Part shown: positions 19,294 to 29,755 of the stretch, piece after piece | Layout: each line of letters starts with the position of its first letter | How positions within the stretch are numbered: the first letter of the stretch is position 1 | Origin: Chitinophaga pinensis | GTDB taxonomy: Bacteria > Bacteroidota > Bacteroidia > Chitinophagales > CAMDFR01 | Direction: 5' to 3' | NCBI GenBank assembly: GCA_945872405.1 | Contig: CAMBZT010000007.1 | Location: 1-64,000 of the forward strand | DNA: 64,000 bases | Notes under the pieces: model-generated | The model's input: the letters and a program-made list of their open reading frames with translations, nothing else | Database searches by the model: none | What the model was told of the DNA's origin: nothing | Position numbers and translations under genes: made by a program

Positions 19294-20316
19294 CTAGAAC
19301 TTAGGACAGTATATTACTTTATTAGACTTCGATTTTTTTGCACCTCTTGTATAGATTAGAGAAAGCTCAGGACCACCATTTCCCAAAGTTGCTTTGGCCA
19401 ATTGTGAAACGTTAACATCATAACTAAAAGTAAAATTCCAACCTTTTGTATCATAGCGTAAGCTAAGAATTACTGCATCCATTCCACTAAATGATTTAGG
19501 AATTACATGCCATCTAGCCCATGCTCCAAGATAAAGAAAGTTATTTTGTTGATTCCAACCTTTGTTCAGCTCAAAACGATAGAATGTTCCTGTATTAATT
19601 TCTTGTTGATTTCCTTGATTTATAAACATGGCACTTGGAAGCAAAGCGTGACGACTTCTACCTGAGAATATTCCTCCAATGTTAGCAGCCATTTTCATAG
19701 GTAATTTAGATGAAGCTTCCATCGTAGAAATATTAGGTCTATTCAAATGATCTGCCGCAAATCCAGCATAAAAACTAGAATATTTACCTACTTGAGTGAA
19801 CCATGAAATACCTGCTCCTATACTATAGTTCATCACAGAGTTTTTGTACAATCCTGCAGTAGGTTCGTAATCTAAACCAACAGCTTTATTGAAGTCATAA
19901 GACATATTCATGACAGCAACAGTTAAGCCTAGCGTCAAACCATTATTTCTTCTGTCACTTAAAGACTTAGTATAACTCATAGCTAAAGTACCCATGCATG
20001 TTCTATAGTTTAAATCTCCTGCATTATCGAAGTAAGAACCAAAACCCATAGAAAAAAAGTCTTTGTTTCTAAAAGAAGCTACTTTAAAATCCGCTGAAAG
20101 TGCTGCAGTATTATATTTACCAATATTACTCCATTGACTTTTATAATTCATAATTACTCTTATAGACCCATTGTGAACACCAGTATAAGCTGGATTTAAA
20201 AAGGTAGGAGATGCATGAATGTGAGAGAAATGAATATCTTGAGACTTCATATCATTTGAAATGATTAAGGTAAGAAACAAGAGAAACAAGATTGATTTAG
20301 TATGTATTAACTTCAT
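19294..20316 (-). CDS. PorP/SprF-family type IX secretion membrane protein
   Basis: 340-residue outer-membrane beta-barrel. After a signal peptide (KSILFLLFLTLIISNDMKS) the mature protein starts QDIHFSHIHASPTFLNPAYTG, the family signature, then NGSIRVIMNYKSQW. PorP/SprF proteins assist the T9SS or anchor specific cargo, and many genomes carry multiple paralogues beside large cargo genes. Here it stands alone after gyrB, so it is probably one of several copies rather than the core porP of the porPKLMN locus. Several T9SS cargo proteins are encoded elsewhere in the window. Confidence 0.9.
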   Translation of the reverse strand: MKLIHTKSILFLLFLTLIISNDMKSQDIHFSHIHASPTFLNPAYTGVHNGSIRVIMNYKSQWSNIGKYNTAALSADFKVASFRNKDFFSMGFGSYFDNAGDLNYRTCMGTLAMSYTKSLSDRRNNGLTLGLTVAVMNMSYDFNKAVGLDYEPTAGLYKNSVMNYSIGAGISWFTQVGKYSSFYAGFAADHLNRPNISTMEASSKLPMKMAANIGGIFSGRSRHALLPSAMFINQGNQQEINTGTFYRFELNKGWNQQNNFLYLGAWARWHVIPKSFSGMDAVILSLRYDTKGWNFTFSYDVNVSQLAKATLGNGGPELSLIYTRGAKKSKSNKVIYCPKF

Positions 20317-20479
20317 GATATCGTTATTAGATTTACCTACTAATACGATATTATTTTACAATAGTTACATTTCCTGATTTAAAAAAGTTTCCACTTGCTG
20401 GGCTTCCAACCTATATTTTGATTTACTAATAGTCAGAAAATAAATTTTTACACCATTCAAATCTAGACAGAATTTGTAT

Positions 20480-20689
20480 CTAAATTACGGGACTTGACAA
20501 AGAGATGACCTTTGGATTTAATTCTAAAATATTCTCTAAGTGATTTGTGCTAGTATAATGTTCTCCAAAAAAAATATTCATAACATCTTTAAGCTTTTTA
20601 TTCGAGATACAAAATTCTAATTGAATTTGTACATCAAAATTAAATCCGTCTTCAATCAACAAATCTTTATCAACCGGCCCAATTCTCAC
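20480..20689 (-). CDS. Small hypothetical ORF downstream of comM (doubtful)
   Basis: A 69-residue reading frame whose ATG lies 20 bp inside the end of comM ([20 protein letters not shown]...). Composition is protein-like (mixed charged and hydrophobic residues) and the overlap could allow translational coupling. I recognise no domain and it may be chance. The rest of 20317-20669 is AT-rich and otherwise empty. Confidence 0.3.
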   Translation of the reverse strand: MRIGPVDKDLLIEDGFNFDVQIQLEFCISNKKLKDVMNIFFGEHYTSTNHLENILELNPKVISLSSPVI

Positions 20690-22214
20690 GATCGAGACTT
20701 CTAAAGTGAATTGCTTCTGCTAAATGGTCTACCTTGATATCCTCACTATCACCCAAATCCGCAATTGTTCTTGCGACCTTTAAAATTCTATCGTATGCCC
20801 TGGCAGATAAATTTAACCTTTCCATAGCTTTGTTCAGGAGATTCTTTGAAGCTATGTTTATTTGGCAATAACTTCTCAAATGTTGACTACTCATCTGAGC
20901 ATTATTGTGTATAGAATCTTCATTGTTGATATATCGTTCTTCTTGAATGAGCCTAGCTTTCACAACTCGTTCCCTAATTTTTTCACTTCTTTCGATGTGA
21001 CTATTATCCTCAGACAATCGTTGAAAGGATACCGGAGTGACCTCAACATGTAAATCTATACGATCTAACAAGGGGCCTGAAATTTTGTTGAGATACTTTT
21101 GCACAATACCTGGGGCGCACACACATTCTTTTTCAGGATGGTTATAGTATCCACATGGACAAGGATTCATACTTGCCACCAACATAAAACTACTGGGATA
21201 TGTTACAGAAAACTTAGCCCTAGATATGGTCACCTTTCTATCTTCCAAGGGCTGGCGCAGAACTTCTAAAGCTGCTCTCTTAAACTCTGGTAATTCATCA
21301 AGAAATAATACTCCATTGTGAGCTAATGAAATTTCACCTGGTTGTGCATTCATTCCTCCTCCAACCAATGCAACATCACTTATAGTATGATGTGGAGAAC
21401 GATAAGGACGCTGATACATCAATGTACTATCAGCTGCTAAAATACCTGAAACACTATGTATTTTTGTTGTTTCAAGTGCTTCATGAAGGGTAAGTGGTGG
21501 TAAAATTGTTGGCAATCTTTTCGCTAACATGGTCTTACCTGAGCCTGGTGGTCCAATCAAAATCAAATTATGACCTCCAGCAGCTGCAATTTCTAGAGAT
21601 CTCTTTATATTTTCCTGACCCTTTACATCAGCAAAATCAATTCCCAACTTACTAATATTTTCAAAAAATTCTGATCGTGTGTCTACAAAGGTCGGATGAA
21701 TATTACTTCGTTGTTCCAGCAATTCCACAACATCACTAATTTTTTCAACACCATAAACGTTGATACCACTTACTATTGCTGCTTCTCTTGCATTAACTCG
21801 AGGTACAATTAGATTCTTAAATTGTTCTTTTTTAGCTTGTATGGCAATTGACAAAGCTCCCTTTATAGGTTGAATGGTTCCATCAAGCGATAACTCACCC
21901 ATTATTACATAAGAATCAAGATTTGCACAAGCGATTTGCTCAGAGGCAGCCAAAATTCCTATAGCCATTGGCAAGTCGTATGCCGAGCCCTCTTTTCGAA
22001 TATCTGCTGGAGCAAGATTAATCACGATTTTCCTATGAGGCATTTTGAAATCTATATATTTTAGGGCTGTCTCAATTCTTTGCCAACTCTCCTTTACCGC
22101 ATTATCAGGTAATCCCACCATATGATATTTCATACCTTGCCCGACGCTTACCTCAATTGTAATTGTTGTGGCATCAATTCCAAAAACAGCACTACCATAT
22201 GTCTTAACAAGCAT
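20670..22214 (-). CDS. comM: ComM/YifB-family Mg-chelatase-like AAA+ ATPase
   Basis: 514 residues. In Gram-negative bacteria ComM is a hexameric helicase that promotes branch migration during integration of DNA taken up by transformation. The N-terminal ChlI-type domain starts [20 protein letters not shown]. The AAA+ core has Walker [16 protein letters not shown], the [17 protein letters not shown] Walker B segment, and [18 protein letters not shown], the four-cysteine metal-site-like insert typical of the family. The C-terminal Mg-chelatase domain contains [17 protein letters not shown] -7 match (TATCTTTG, 22240-22247 minus) lies 25 nt ahead of the start codon. Whether this species is transformable cannot be told. 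Confidence 0.93.
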   Translation of the reverse strand: MLVKTYGSAVFGIDATTITIEVSVGQGMKYHMVGLPDNAVKESWQRIETALKYIDFKMPHRKIVINLAPADIRKEGSAYDLPMAIGILAASEQIACANLDSYVIMGELSLDGTIQPIKGALSIAIQAKKEQFKNLIVPRVNAREAAIVSGINVYGVEKISDVVELLEQRSNIHPTFVDTRSEFFENISKLGIDFADVKGQENIKRSLEIAAAGGHNLILIGPPGSGKTMLAKRLPTILPPLTLHEALETTKIHSVSGILAADSTLMYQRPYRSPHHTISDVALVGGGMNAQPGEISLAHNGVLFLDELPEFKRAALEVLRQPLEDRKVTISRAKFSVTYPSSFMLVASMNPCPCGYYNHPEKECVCAPGIVQKYLNKISGPLLDRIDLHVEVTPVSFQRLSEDNSHIERSEKIRERVVKARLIQEERYINNEDSIHNNAQMSSQHLRSYCQINIASKNLLNKAMERLNLSARAYDRILKVARTIADLGDSEDIKVDHLAEAIHFRSLDRENWAG

Positions 22215-22480
22215 ATATCACTTAAAAAATAATAGATCACAAAGATATCATGTTTTGAATAGCTTGAATAACCACTTCTCAACTCGAAGCTTACAGTTGT
22301 CAACTTTATACAAAGACTAGTAGATAAAAAAACTAAAAATGAATGTAGATAGTCTTCCTAAACTACTTCCATAGTAGTCATAAAAAGCTTGTTCCTTAAA
22401 AAATAAAGACAAAATTCAACATACGAGGGGTAAGTGAAAATTCTCTAACAAACATCAAAAAAATATTTTTTTACATAAAA
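22215..22480. other. AT-rich intergenic region upstream of comM
   Basis: No gene seen. The minus-strand TATCTTTG at 22240-22247 is the probable -7 element for comM, without a clear -33 TTG. The remainder is featureless. Confidence 0.4.
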
Positions 22481-22511
22481 AAAGGGAGTAAGATCGAAAC
22501 TTACTCCCTTT
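22481..22511 (-). terminator. Terminator of the S10-spc-alpha ribosomal cluster
   Basis: A perfect 12-bp inverted repeat (AAAGGGAGTAAG) with a 7-nt loop, followed on the minus strand by a run of T residues, 40 bp after the rplQ stop codon. Confidence 0.9.
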
Positions 22512-22550
22512 AATAAAGCCATGAAAACAAAACTATTTTTATGGAGCATT

Positions 22551-23066
22551 TTACTCCTCTGTACTTTCCTCAATTATATCAGTTACACTGTCTGATGTAG
22601 GTGTTTCCTCAGTTTTTTTAGCACTAGTTCCTGCACCTCTTCTGCTCTTCTTCTTAGTAGTCTCAGCAATCGTTGTAGAACTTTTTACATAGACATCATT
22701 AAAGTCAACCAATTCCATATAACACATTTCCGCATTATCACCAGATCGATTATTCAATTTTATGATTCTTGTATATCCACCAGGTCTAGTAGCTACTTTG
22801 ATTGATACTGTTCCAAATAATTCTTTAACCGCCTCTTTTCCCATCGTATTCACACCCAAATGACTAAAAACAGTTCTTCTTGAGTGGGTAGTATCATTTT
22901 TTGATTTCGTAATCAAAGGTTCAACATATACCCTTAAAGCTTTTGCTTTTGCCAAGGTAGTTCTAATTCTTTTTGATAATATTAAAGAACATGCCATATT
23001 TGATAGCATGGCACCCCGATGTGCCTTTTTTCTACCTAAATTATTTACTTTATCTCCGTGTCTCAT
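22551..23066 (-). CDS. rplQ: 50S ribosomal protein L17
   Basis: 171 residues. Residues 1-~118 are the conserved L17 fold, which lines the polypeptide exit region of the 50S subunit ([20 protein letters not shown]). The last ~50 residues are a low-complexity Lys/Thr/Ser/Glu tail absent from E. coli L17 (127 aa), which makes the protein longer than most. It is the last gene of the cluster, 52 bp after rpoA and 40 bp before the terminator. Confidence 0.97.
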   Translation of the reverse strand: MRHGDKVNNLGRKKAHRGAMLSNMACSLILSKRIRTTLAKAKALRVYVEPLITKSKNDTTHSRRTVFSHLGVNTMGKEAVKELFGTVSIKVATRPGGYTRIIKLNNRSGDNAEMCYMELVDFNDVYVKSSTTIAETTKKKSRRGAGTSAKKTEETPTSDSVTDIIEESTEE

Positions 23067-23118
23067 CCCGCAACTTAATTATAAAATTATAAAATATTTT
23101 GTTAAATACAAATTTAAT

Positions 23119-24111
23119 TTACTCGTCCATTCTAAATTTTGCAATATCCAATCCAAAAGACAATCCTTTTTCATGTAATAATGCCTCAATCTCATCTAAG
23201 GATTTCTTTCCGAAATTCCTAAACTTCAATAATTCATTTTTATTAAATTGCACTAATTCTTCTAAGCTATTGATCTTTGCAGCTTTTAAACAATTATAGG
23301 CGCGAACAGATAAGTCCAAATCTTCAAGATTAGTTCCTAGTAATTTACGCATATGTAATACCTGCTCATCTACTATGTTTTCCTCCTTACTTTCAAAGGT
23401 ATCAAAGGTTATATTTTCATCTGTAAGAAGCATAAGATGCTGAATCAAAATCTTTGCAGCCTCTTTCACAGCATCCTCTGGGTGAATTGTCCCATCAGTT
23501 TTCAAATCTAAGATTAACTTTTCGAAATCAGTACGCTGTTCAACCCTTGTATTTTCAATAGTATACTTCACGTTTCTAATAGGAGTATAAATAGAATCAA
23601 TTGGAATATAGCCCAATGGAGCGTCTTTAGGTGTATTCTCTTCTGCACCTACATAACCTCTTCCTTTTTGAATAGTTAATTCGATAGATAAATCAACCAT
23701 TTTTTCCATGTGACAAATCACGAAATCTGGATTCATAACTCTGAAAACATTTGTATGCTTCTCGATATCTCCTGCTTTGAAAGATTCTTTGTCTTTGAGA
23801 GAAATGAAGATTTTCTCTGCTACATTTTCTACATCTAACATTTTCTTAAGACGAACTTGCTTTAAATTAAGCACTATTTCAGTAACGTCTTCTAATACCC
23901 CACGTATTGTTGTAAATTCATGATCCACTCCGCTTATTTTTACTCCAGTGATCGCGTAACCTTCCAATGAAGATAATAAGACCCTTCTCAATGCATTTCC
24001 AATAGTAACACCATAACCTGGTTCTAGTGGCTTGAATTCAAAAGTACCTTCAAATTCTGTAGCTTTTTGAAGTAATATCTTATCTGGTTTTTGATATGTT
24101 AATATTCCCAT
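23119..24111 (-). CDS. rpoA: RNA polymerase alpha subunit
   Basis: 330 residues. The N-terminal domain (about 1-235) dimerises and nucleates RNA polymerase assembly, with [20 protein letters not shown] as its signature. The C-terminal helix-hairpin-helix domain (about 255-320) shows [20 protein letters not shown] and [16 protein letters not shown], and contacts UP elements and activators. Placement between rpsD and rplQ is the normal alpha-operon order. Confidence 0.98.
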   Translation of the reverse strand: MGILTYQKPDKILLQKATEFEGTFEFKPLEPGYGVTIGNALRRVLLSSLEGYAITGVKISGVDHEFTTIRGVLEDVTEIVLNLKQVRLKKMLDVENVAEKIFISLKDKESFKAGDIEKHTNVFRVMNPDFVICHMEKMVDLSIELTIQKGRGYVGAEENTPKDAPLGYIPIDSIYTPIRNVKYTIENTRVEQRTDFEKLILDLKTDGTIHPEDAVKEAAKILIQHLMLLTDENITFDTFESKEENIVDEQVLHMRKLLGTNLEDLDLSVRAYNCLKAAKINSLEELVQFNKNELLKFRNFGKKSLDEIEALLHEKGLSFGLDIAKFRMDE

Positions 24112-24150
24112 TTACTTTATTATTGTTATTATTATTATAAAACTGAAATC

Positions 24151-24756
24151 TTATTTAGAGTATAACTCGACAATCAACTGCTCATTAATATTCTCTGGAA
24201 TCTGATCTCTTTCTGGCATCATTAAGAAAGTACCTGACATTGTATTTCTGTCAAATTCAACCCAAGGAAAGTTCCCTGTTTTTGTACTTAAAGCAGAATG
24301 CATCGCTTCTAAATCTTTTGATCTCTCTCTGATTGAAACCTTCTCGCCTGGTCGCATTTGATAAGAAGGAATATTAACTATTTGACCGTTCACCATTACG
24401 TGTTTGTGAATCACAAATTGTCTAGCTTGTCTTCGGCTATTAGCAACACCCATTCTGTATAAGGTATTATCCAACCTAGCTTCTAAAAATCTCAATAAGT
24501 TTTCTCCAGTAACGCCCCTCTTTCTGGCAGCTTTGTCGAAAAGATTAGCAAATTGTCTTTCCAAAAGACCATATGTATACTTTGCTTTTTGCTTTTCTTT
24601 CAACTGAATACCATATTCAGATTTTACTTTTCTTTTACTTGCCAAACCGTGTTGACCTGGTGGATAATTTCTTTTCTCGAAGTATTTATCATACCCGAAA
24701 ATTGCTTCACCAAATGCCCTTGCCTTCTTTGTCCTTGGACCGTTATACCTTGCCAT
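24151..24756 (-). CDS. rpsD: 30S ribosomal protein S4
   Basis: 201 residues. S4 nucleates 30S assembly by binding 16S rRNA. The S4 RNA-binding domain is visible as [20 protein letters not shown] followed by [17 protein letters not shown]. The N-terminus ([17 protein letters not shown]) lacks the four-cysteine zinc site of some S4 proteins. Order rpsM-rpsK-rpsD-rpoA is standard. Confidence 0.98.
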   Translation of the reverse strand: MARYNGPRTKKARAFGEAIFGYDKYFEKRNYPPGQHGLASKRKVKSEYGIQLKEKQKAKYTYGLLERQFANLFDKAARKRGVTGENLLRFLEARLDNTLYRMGVANSRRQARQFVIHKHVMVNGQIVNIPSYQMRPGEKVSIRERSKDLEAMHSALSTKTGNFPWVEFDRNTMSGTFLMMPERDQIPENINEQLIVELYSK

Positions 24757-24796
24757 TTATTTATGTATTTTCAATATTAATATTTTCAATTACTTA

Positions 24797-25186
24797 TTAT
24801 ACTCTTCTTTTCTTTGGAGGTCTACATCCATTATGAGGAATAGGAGTTATATCACGTATCATTGCAACTTCTATACCTGCAGCAGCTACAGTTCTTATTG
24901 CAGATTCTCTTCCGCCACCTGGACCCTTAACAAAAACGTCAACTCTACGAAGTCCGGCTTCATAGGCAACTTTTGCTGCATCTGTGCAAGCTACTTGTGC
25001 TGCATACGGAGTATTCTTTTTAGAACCTCTAAACCCCGCTTTTCCTGCAGAACCCCAAGAAATCACTTGTCCTGTATTATTCGTAAAAGATATAATGATA
25101 TTATTAAAAGTCGAAGAGACATGAACTTGTCCTTCAGCTGTTACCTTTACCACTCTTTTCTTGGCTACTGATTTTGATTTTGCCAT
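24797..25186 (-). CDS. rpsK: 30S ribosomal protein S11
   Basis: 129 residues, platform protein of the 30S subunit contacting the E-site region. The signature [18 protein letters not shown] and the C-terminal block [17 protein letters not shown] are intact. It has a basic N-terminal extension ([14 protein letters not shown]). Confidence 0.98.
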   Translation of the reverse strand: MAKSKSVAKKRVVKVTAEGQVHVSSTFNNIIISFTNNTGQVISWGSAGKAGFRGSKKNTPYAAQVACTDAAKVAYEAGLRRVDVFVKGPGGGRESAIRTVAAAGIEVAMIRDITPIPHNGCRPPKKRRV

Positions 25187-25232
25187 CTTGTTAATTTTCT
25201 ATTTATTCCTATTAATTATTAAATCAAATTGA

Positions 25233-25610
25233 CTATTTCGTAATCTTTTTCTTTCCAGCGATAGTCTTACGCTTTCCTTTCTTGGTTCTTGCATTTGTTT
25301 TAGTTCTTTGTCCTCTTAAGGGCAAACCCTTTCTATGACGTATACCTCTGTAACAACCAATATCTTGAAGACGCTTTATGCTTAATTGAACCTCAGATCT
25401 TAATTCTCCTTCAACTTTAATCTCGTCAGAAATACACTTATTTATTGCTGCAACGTTCTCATCATTCCACTCACCAGATTTAGTCTCATGATTTACACCT
25501 GCTTTGTCTAATATCTTTATTGCAGTTGTATATCCAATACCGTATACATATGTTAATGCAATCTTGCCTGCTTTATTTTTAGGAATATCTATACCTCCAA
25601 TCCTTGCCAT
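25233..25610 (-). CDS. rpsM: 30S ribosomal protein S13
   Basis: 125 residues, head protein of the 30S subunit that bridges to the 50S and touches P-site tRNA with its tail. The helix-hairpin-helix segment [19 protein letters not shown] and the basic tail [19 protein letters not shown] are present. Confidence 0.98.
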   Translation of the reverse strand: MARIGGIDIPKNKAGKIALTYVYGIGYTTAIKILDKAGVNHETKSGEWNDENVAAINKCISDEIKVEGELRSEVQLSIKRLQDIGCYRGIRHRKGLPLRGQRTKTNARTKKGKRKTIAGKKKITK

Positions 25611-25633
25611 GCTATATTTTTTTAAATGTGATT

Positions 25634-25750
25634 TTAACCTTGTCTTTGTTTAAATTTCGGATTCTTTTTATTGATTACGTAAACTACTCCATTTCGCTTT
25701 ACAATCTGGCAGTCTACACTTCTCTTCTTTACCGATGATCTTACTTTCAT
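25634..25750 (-). CDS. rpmJ: 50S ribosomal protein L36 (zinc-free type)
   Basis: A 38-residue gene between infA and rpsM: begins [19 protein letters not shown] and ends NPKFKQRQG. The CxxC...C...H zinc ligands of the common L36 are reduced to one cysteine, so this is the metal-free (C-) form. Position infA-rpmJ-rpsM is canonical, with 7 bp to infA. Confidence 0.95.
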   Translation of the reverse strand: MKVRSSVKKRSVDCQIVKRNGVVYVINKKNPKFKQRQG

Positions 25751-25757
25751 TTTTGTT

Positions 25758-25976
25758 TTATTTATATCTATAATTTATTCTTCCTTTATTTAAATCATAT
25801 GGTGACATTTCAACTGAAACCTTATCACCTGGCAAAATTTTAATATAGTGCATTCTCATTTTTCCACTGATATGTCCTATAATTTCGTGCCCATTTTCAA
25901 GACGTACTCGAAACATTGCGTTTGATAATGCTTCTGTAACAATACCATCTTGTTTTATTAAATCCTGTTTAGCCAT
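25758..25976 (-). CDS. infA: Translation initiation factor IF-1
   Basis: 72 residues, a single S1-type OB fold that occupies the ribosomal A site during initiation. [20 protein letters not shown] and [17 protein letters not shown] are diagnostic. A minus-strand promoter-like pair lies just upstream at the end of map, so infA-rpmJ and the alpha genes could be transcribed separately as well as by read-through. Confidence 0.97.
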   Translation of the reverse strand: MAKQDLIKQDGIVTEALSNAMFRVRLENGHEIIGHISGKMRMHYIKILPGDKVSVEMSPYDLNKGRINYRYK

Positions 25977-25994
25977 TCTTTATTTTTCGGAGTG

Positions 25995-26025
25995 CAAATA
26001 TCGTTCTTTTAATCGATATAAACAA
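25995..26025 (-). promoter_or_regulatory. Possible internal promoter ahead of infA
   Basis: Minus strand: TTG (26023-26025), 20-bp spacer, GATATTTG (25995-26002), then CACTCC. The -7 has G-A in place of T-A at its first two bases. The downstream sequence TTTGCACTCC is the same as at the strong promoters before rpsL, rpsJ and tRNA-Glu. Confidence 0.45.
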
Positions 26026-26809
26026 TATCTCCGTTTGTTTTTATTTCTTCTTCAATCAAGTCAAAAGTTGTCAGAATGATTGGGAAAGACTCATTAACAG
26101 ATATAGTATGCTCAAAATGAACTGATGGCAATCTATCTCTAGTCAAAATCGTCCAATTATCTGAAGCTGTATAAACCGATCTTTTACCAAAATTAATCAT
26201 TGGTTCAATCGCTATTACCATATTCTTCAATAATTTTGGTCCCGTTCCTTTGCTACCATAATTAGGCACCTCAGGTTCTTCATGCAAATTTTTGCCAATT
26301 CCATGTCCAACCAATTCACGAACACAACTATACGGATTCTCTTTTTCGCAAAAATATTGTATTGCTTGGCTAATGTCCCCTACTCGGTTGCCCACTATTG
26401 CCTTAGCTATACCCAACATCAAACTTTTCTTCGTAACTGAAACTAGCTTTCTAATGTTTTCATTTACCGAACCCATACAAAAAGTGTATGCGGAATCGCC
26501 ATAATAACCATTGAGAATAGCTCCAGTATCTACAGAAACAATGTCACCCAAAATATAATCTTTCGCATCAGGCACTCCATGAACAACTGCATCATTTTTT
26601 GAAATGCATAATGTACTGGGGAAACCTTTATAGCCTTTAAAAGCTGGCACGCCTCCATTATCTCTTATGAACTCCTCAGCTATACGATCCAACTTTAGGC
26701 CATTTGTACCCAAAGTTAAATTTTTAGCAACTTCTGCTAATGTTTTCGAAACAAGCAAAGAACTCTGTCGAATCAATTCGACCTCTTCATCCGTTTTTAG
26801 ATTAATCAT
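26009..26809 (-). CDS. map: Type I methionine aminopeptidase
   Basis: 266 residues; removes the initiator methionine from nascent proteins. The five metal ligands of the pita-bread fold are all visible: Asp94 (VSVDTG), Asp105 (YYGDSA), His169 (VGHGIG), Glu202 (AIEPM) and Glu233 (HFEHT), with substrate His77 in VVHGVPD. It lies immediately after secY, with no gap. No adk gene is found between secY and map, where many bacteria carry one. Confidence 0.97.
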   Translation of the reverse strand: MINLKTDEEVELIRQSSLLVSKTLAEVAKNLTLGTNGLKLDRIAEEFIRDNGGVPAFKGYKGFPSTLCISKNDAVVHGVPDAKDYILGDIVSVDTGAILNGYYGDSAYTFCMGSVNENIRKLVSVTKKSLMLGIAKAIVGNRVGDISQAIQYFCEKENPYSCVRELVGHGIGKNLHEEPEVPNYGSKGTGPKLLKNMVIAIEPMINFGKRSVYTASDNWTILTRDRLPSVHFEHTISVNESFPIILTTFDLIEEEIKTNGDIVYID

Positions 26810-28159
26810 CTAAATACTAATACCCGACCCACCTTGGCGACCTTTAATTCTGCCACCTTTTGTTAAACCATCATATTTACGCATCAATAGATGGCTTTCC
26901 ACTTGTTGTAAAGTATCCAAAATTGAACCAACTAGAATCAGTATTGACGTTCCTCCAAAGAAATATGCAAATGATTGATTGACTTTAAACATCATAACAA
27001 TCCCTGGTAAAATCGCTACCACACCCAAGAAAATTGCTCCAGGTAAGGTGATTCTTGACATTACGTTATCAATATATTCAGCTGTTTTCTTTCCTGGACT
27101 AACTCCTGGTACAAATCCACCATTCTTTTTCATCTCATCAGCCATTTGAACAGGATTGATAACGAGTGCCGTATAAAAATAGGTAAAAATGATAATTAAA
27201 AGAAAAACCACTGTATTGTACGGGAAAGAGGTATGGTCAGTAAATGATTGCAAAAACGTACTCTTTGAACCAGGGAAAGCCTGAGATATGGTTGCTGGAA
27301 TAAACATCAAAGCCTGTGCAAAAATAATTGGCATTACTCCAGCCTGATTTACCTTTAAAGGTAAGTACTGTCTATTACCGCCTGCTTGCATCATCTTACC
27401 ACCTTGCATAATGTTTCGCTTCGCATATTGGATGGAAATCTTTCTTGTTCCTTGAATCAATAATATAGTTGCAATTACAACAACAATCAAGAATGCCAAT
27501 TCTAAAACAAAAACAATTAAGCCATTGGATGTGAATCTAGATGTCAATTCCTCTAAGAATGATTGAGGTAGACGGGCAATAATTCCAACCATAATAATTA
27601 GTGAAATACCGTTGCCTAATCCTTTATCTGTAATCTTCTCTCCCAACCACATTACAAATAAAGTTCCTGCAGATAAACACATAATCGACGAAAATATAAA
27701 TATTCCCATTGGAACCGCGGTTGTGATTGCATCACCAGATTGGATTTTTAGATTGGTGATATATGCAAAACCTTGAATAACAGTTACAACGATAGTAATA
27801 TAACGAGTTATTTGATTGATTTGTCGTCTTCCACTTTCCCCTTCTTTACTTAATCTTTGAAAATAAGGAACTGCAAGCGACAATAACTGAACAGCAATTG
27901 ATGCCGAAATATATGGCATAATTCCTAACGCAAATATGGATGCATTTCCAAATGCTCCTCCAGAAAATATATTTATTAAACCTAACAAACCTTCCCCACT
28001 TTTACTCTGCATTTCTGCAAGCATGTTAGGGTTCACTCCTGGTAATACAATATATGTTCCTAATCTATATATAAAAACGAGCAATAAAGTAACAAGTATT
28101 TTACTTCTTAACTCATGTATGCCCCAAATATGCTTGATCGTATCTACAAATCTTTTCAT
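26810..28159 (-). CDS. secY: Preprotein translocase subunit SecY
   Basis: 449-residue core channel of the Sec translocon with about ten transmembrane helices. The N-terminal segment (RSKILVTLLLVFIYRLGTYI, then LPGVNP) starts TM1, and the plug region has GLLGLINIFSGGAFGNASIF. Later landmarks are QMADEMKKNGGFVPGVSPGK and TAEYIDNVMSRITLPGA. It lies in the spc block after rplO, 14 bp away. Confidence 0.98.
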   Translation of the reverse strand: MKRFVDTIKHIWGIHELRSKILVTLLLVFIYRLGTYIVLPGVNPNMLAEMQSKSGEGLLGLINIFSGGAFGNASIFALGIMPYISASIAVQLLSLAVPYFQRLSKEGESGRRQINQITRYITIVVTVIQGFAYITNLKIQSGDAITTAVPMGIFIFSSIMCLSAGTLFVMWLGEKITDKGLGNGISLIIMVGIIARLPQSFLEELTSRFTSNGLIVFVLELAFLIVVVIATILLIQGTRKISIQYAKRNIMQGGKMMQAGGNRQYLPLKVNQAGVMPIIFAQALMFIPATISQAFPGSKSTFLQSFTDHTSFPYNTVVFLLIIIFTYFYTALVINPVQMADEMKKNGGFVPGVSPGKKTAEYIDNVMSRITLPGAIFLGVVAILPGIVMMFKVNQSFAYFFGGTSILILVGSILDTLQQVESHLLMRKYDGLTKGGRIKGRQGGSGISI

Positions 28160-28173
28160 AAATTCAATATTGA

Positions 28174-28620
28174 TTAAATCAATGTTACAGTACCACCAAT
28201 CGCCTCAATTGCTGCTTTTGCTGTACCTGAAATTTTATTAACTGTTATATCTACTTTTATTGTTAATTCGCCATAGGCTAATACCTTCACCTTCTCATAT
28301 TTAGAAATATAACGATTGCTTCTTAGTAAGTCCATATCTATGACAGCTATGTTATGCTTTTCTGCAATTTCTTGTATTTTAGATAAGTTTAGTGGGGTAT
28401 ATTCAACCCTAAATGGATTTTTGAAACCTCTTTTTGGTAGTCTTCGTTGTAAAGGCATTTGACCACCTTCAAAACCTGGTTTAGTTGTACTTCCAGAACG
28501 AGAGCCTTGTCCTTTATGACCTCTGCCTGAAGTACCGCCTTTTCCGGATCCCTGACCTCTACCAATTCTTTTGGATTTTTTTACAGAACCTTTTGCAGGT
28601 TTTAATGAATGTAATTCCAT
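28174..28620 (-). CDS. rplO: 50S ribosomal protein L15
   Basis: 148 residues, a late assembly protein of the 50S subunit. The Gly/Lys-rich N-terminus (GRGQGSGKGGTSGRGHKGQ) penetrates rRNA, and GFEGGQMPLQRRLPKRGF is the family signature. Confidence 0.97.
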   Translation of the reverse strand: MELHSLKPAKGSVKKSKRIGRGQGSGKGGTSGRGHKGQGSRSGSTTKPGFEGGQMPLQRRLPKRGFKNPFRVEYTPLNLSKIQEIAEKHNIAVIDMDLLRSNRYISKYEKVKVLAYGELTIKVDITVNKISGTAKAAIEAIGGTVTLI

Positions 28621-28626
28621 GATATA

Positions 28627-28806
28627 TTATGCTTGCTCTATTTTTAATAAATGACTCACTTTTTTTACCATTCCAAGAATTTGAGGAGTGGCCTCTTTTT
28701 CTACAGTTTGATGAAGTTTTCTGATACCTAATGCCTGCATTGTAGCTTTTTGACTAAAATGACGATCAATGGTACTTTTAATTTGTGTAATTTTTATTTT
28801 TGCCAT
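28627..28806 (-). CDS. rpmD: 50S ribosomal protein L30
   Basis: 59 residues: MAKIKITQIKSTIDRHFSQK, then the conserved MQALGIRKLHQTVE. The size and the position between rpsE and rplO (6 bp to rplO, 21 bp after rpsE) are canonical. Confidence 0.95.
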   Translation of the reverse strand: MAKIKITQIKSTIDRHFSQKATMQALGIRKLHQTVEKEATPQILGMVKKVSHLLKIEQA

Positions 28807-28827
28807 GACACCAAAATTTATTGGATA

Positions 28828-29346
28828 TTATCCGTTGAATACTTTGCTTAATAATTTAGTTCTATCTTGTGCTACTGTCCTTGGGTCTCTTAGCTTACTT
28901 AGGGCATCTATTGTAGCCTTTATAACATTAGCAGCATTAGATGAACCTTGAGATTTTGCTAATACGTCTTTTACTCCGGCACTTTCCAACACAGCGCGCA
29001 TGGCACCACCAGCTATAACACCGGTTCCATGAGAAGCTGGTCTGATTAAAACTTTACCTGCACCAAATTTTCCTAGTTGGTCATGAGGTATAGTTCCTTG
29101 ATGTAAGGGTATCTTGATCAAATTTTTCTTTGCATCATCTATTCCTTTTTTGATAGCATCAGTAACTTCTTTAGCTTTCCCCAAACCGTGACCCACAATA
29201 CCATGGCCGTCTCCGACAACTACTGTTGCTGAAAAACTGAAAGTTCTTCCTCCCTTTGTTACCTTCGTTACACGTCTGATGTTTACTACCTTGTCTTTCA
29301 ACTCAAGTTCACCAGCTTTCAATATTTGTACGTTTGCTTTAGACAT
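28828..29346 (-). CDS. rpsE: 30S ribosomal protein S5
   Basis: 172 residues; lies at the mRNA entrance and affects fidelity. The N-terminal double-stranded RNA-binding domain shows [19 protein letters not shown], and the C-terminal domain has [19 protein letters not shown]. Confidence 0.98.
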   Translation of the reverse strand: MSKANVQILKAGELELKDKVVNIRRVTKVTKGGRTFSFSATVVVGDGHGIVGHGLGKAKEVTDAIKKGIDDAKKNLIKIPLHQGTIPHDQLGKFGAGKVLIRPASHGTGVIAGGAMRAVLESAGVKDVLAKSQGSSNAANVIKATIDALSKLRDPRTVAQDRTKLLSKVFNG

Positions 29347-29371
29347 TTTATGTTCTCTCTTTAATTATTTA

Positions 29372-29728
29372 TTAAAATTTCAGTCCTCCTTCTCTAGCAC
29401 CTTCAGCCAAAGCCTTTACTCTACCGTGGTATAAAAAGCCACCTCTGTCGAACACTACGTCAGTAATTCCTGCAGCAGATGCCTTTACAGCAATCGCTTG
29501 ACCGACAGCCTTAGACAATTCAACTTTATTCCCTTTTGCAGAAAATGACTTTTCCTTAGAAGAAGCACAAGCTAATGTAACCCCATTAATGTCATCGATC
29601 AGTTGAGCATAAATATCCATATTACTTCTGAATACTGAAAGTCTCGGTCGCGCTGCTGTACCTTTAATCTTTCCTCTGATTTTCGCACGAATTTTTAATC
29701 TTCTTTTATTTTTCTTAGTCGCTATCAT
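29372..29728 (-). CDS. rplR: 50S ribosomal protein L18
   Basis: 118 residues; binds 5S rRNA with L5. Landmarks are [18 protein letters not shown] and the C-terminal block [20 protein letters not shown]. Confidence 0.98.
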   Translation of the reverse strand: MIATKKNKRRLKIRAKIRGKIKGTAARPRLSVFRSNMDIYAQLIDDINGVTLACASSKEKSFSAKGNKVELSKAVGQAIAVKASAAGITDVVFDRGGFLYHGRVKALAEGAREGGLKF

Positions 29729-29755
29729 AATCGATAATTTTTACAATCTTAATTA

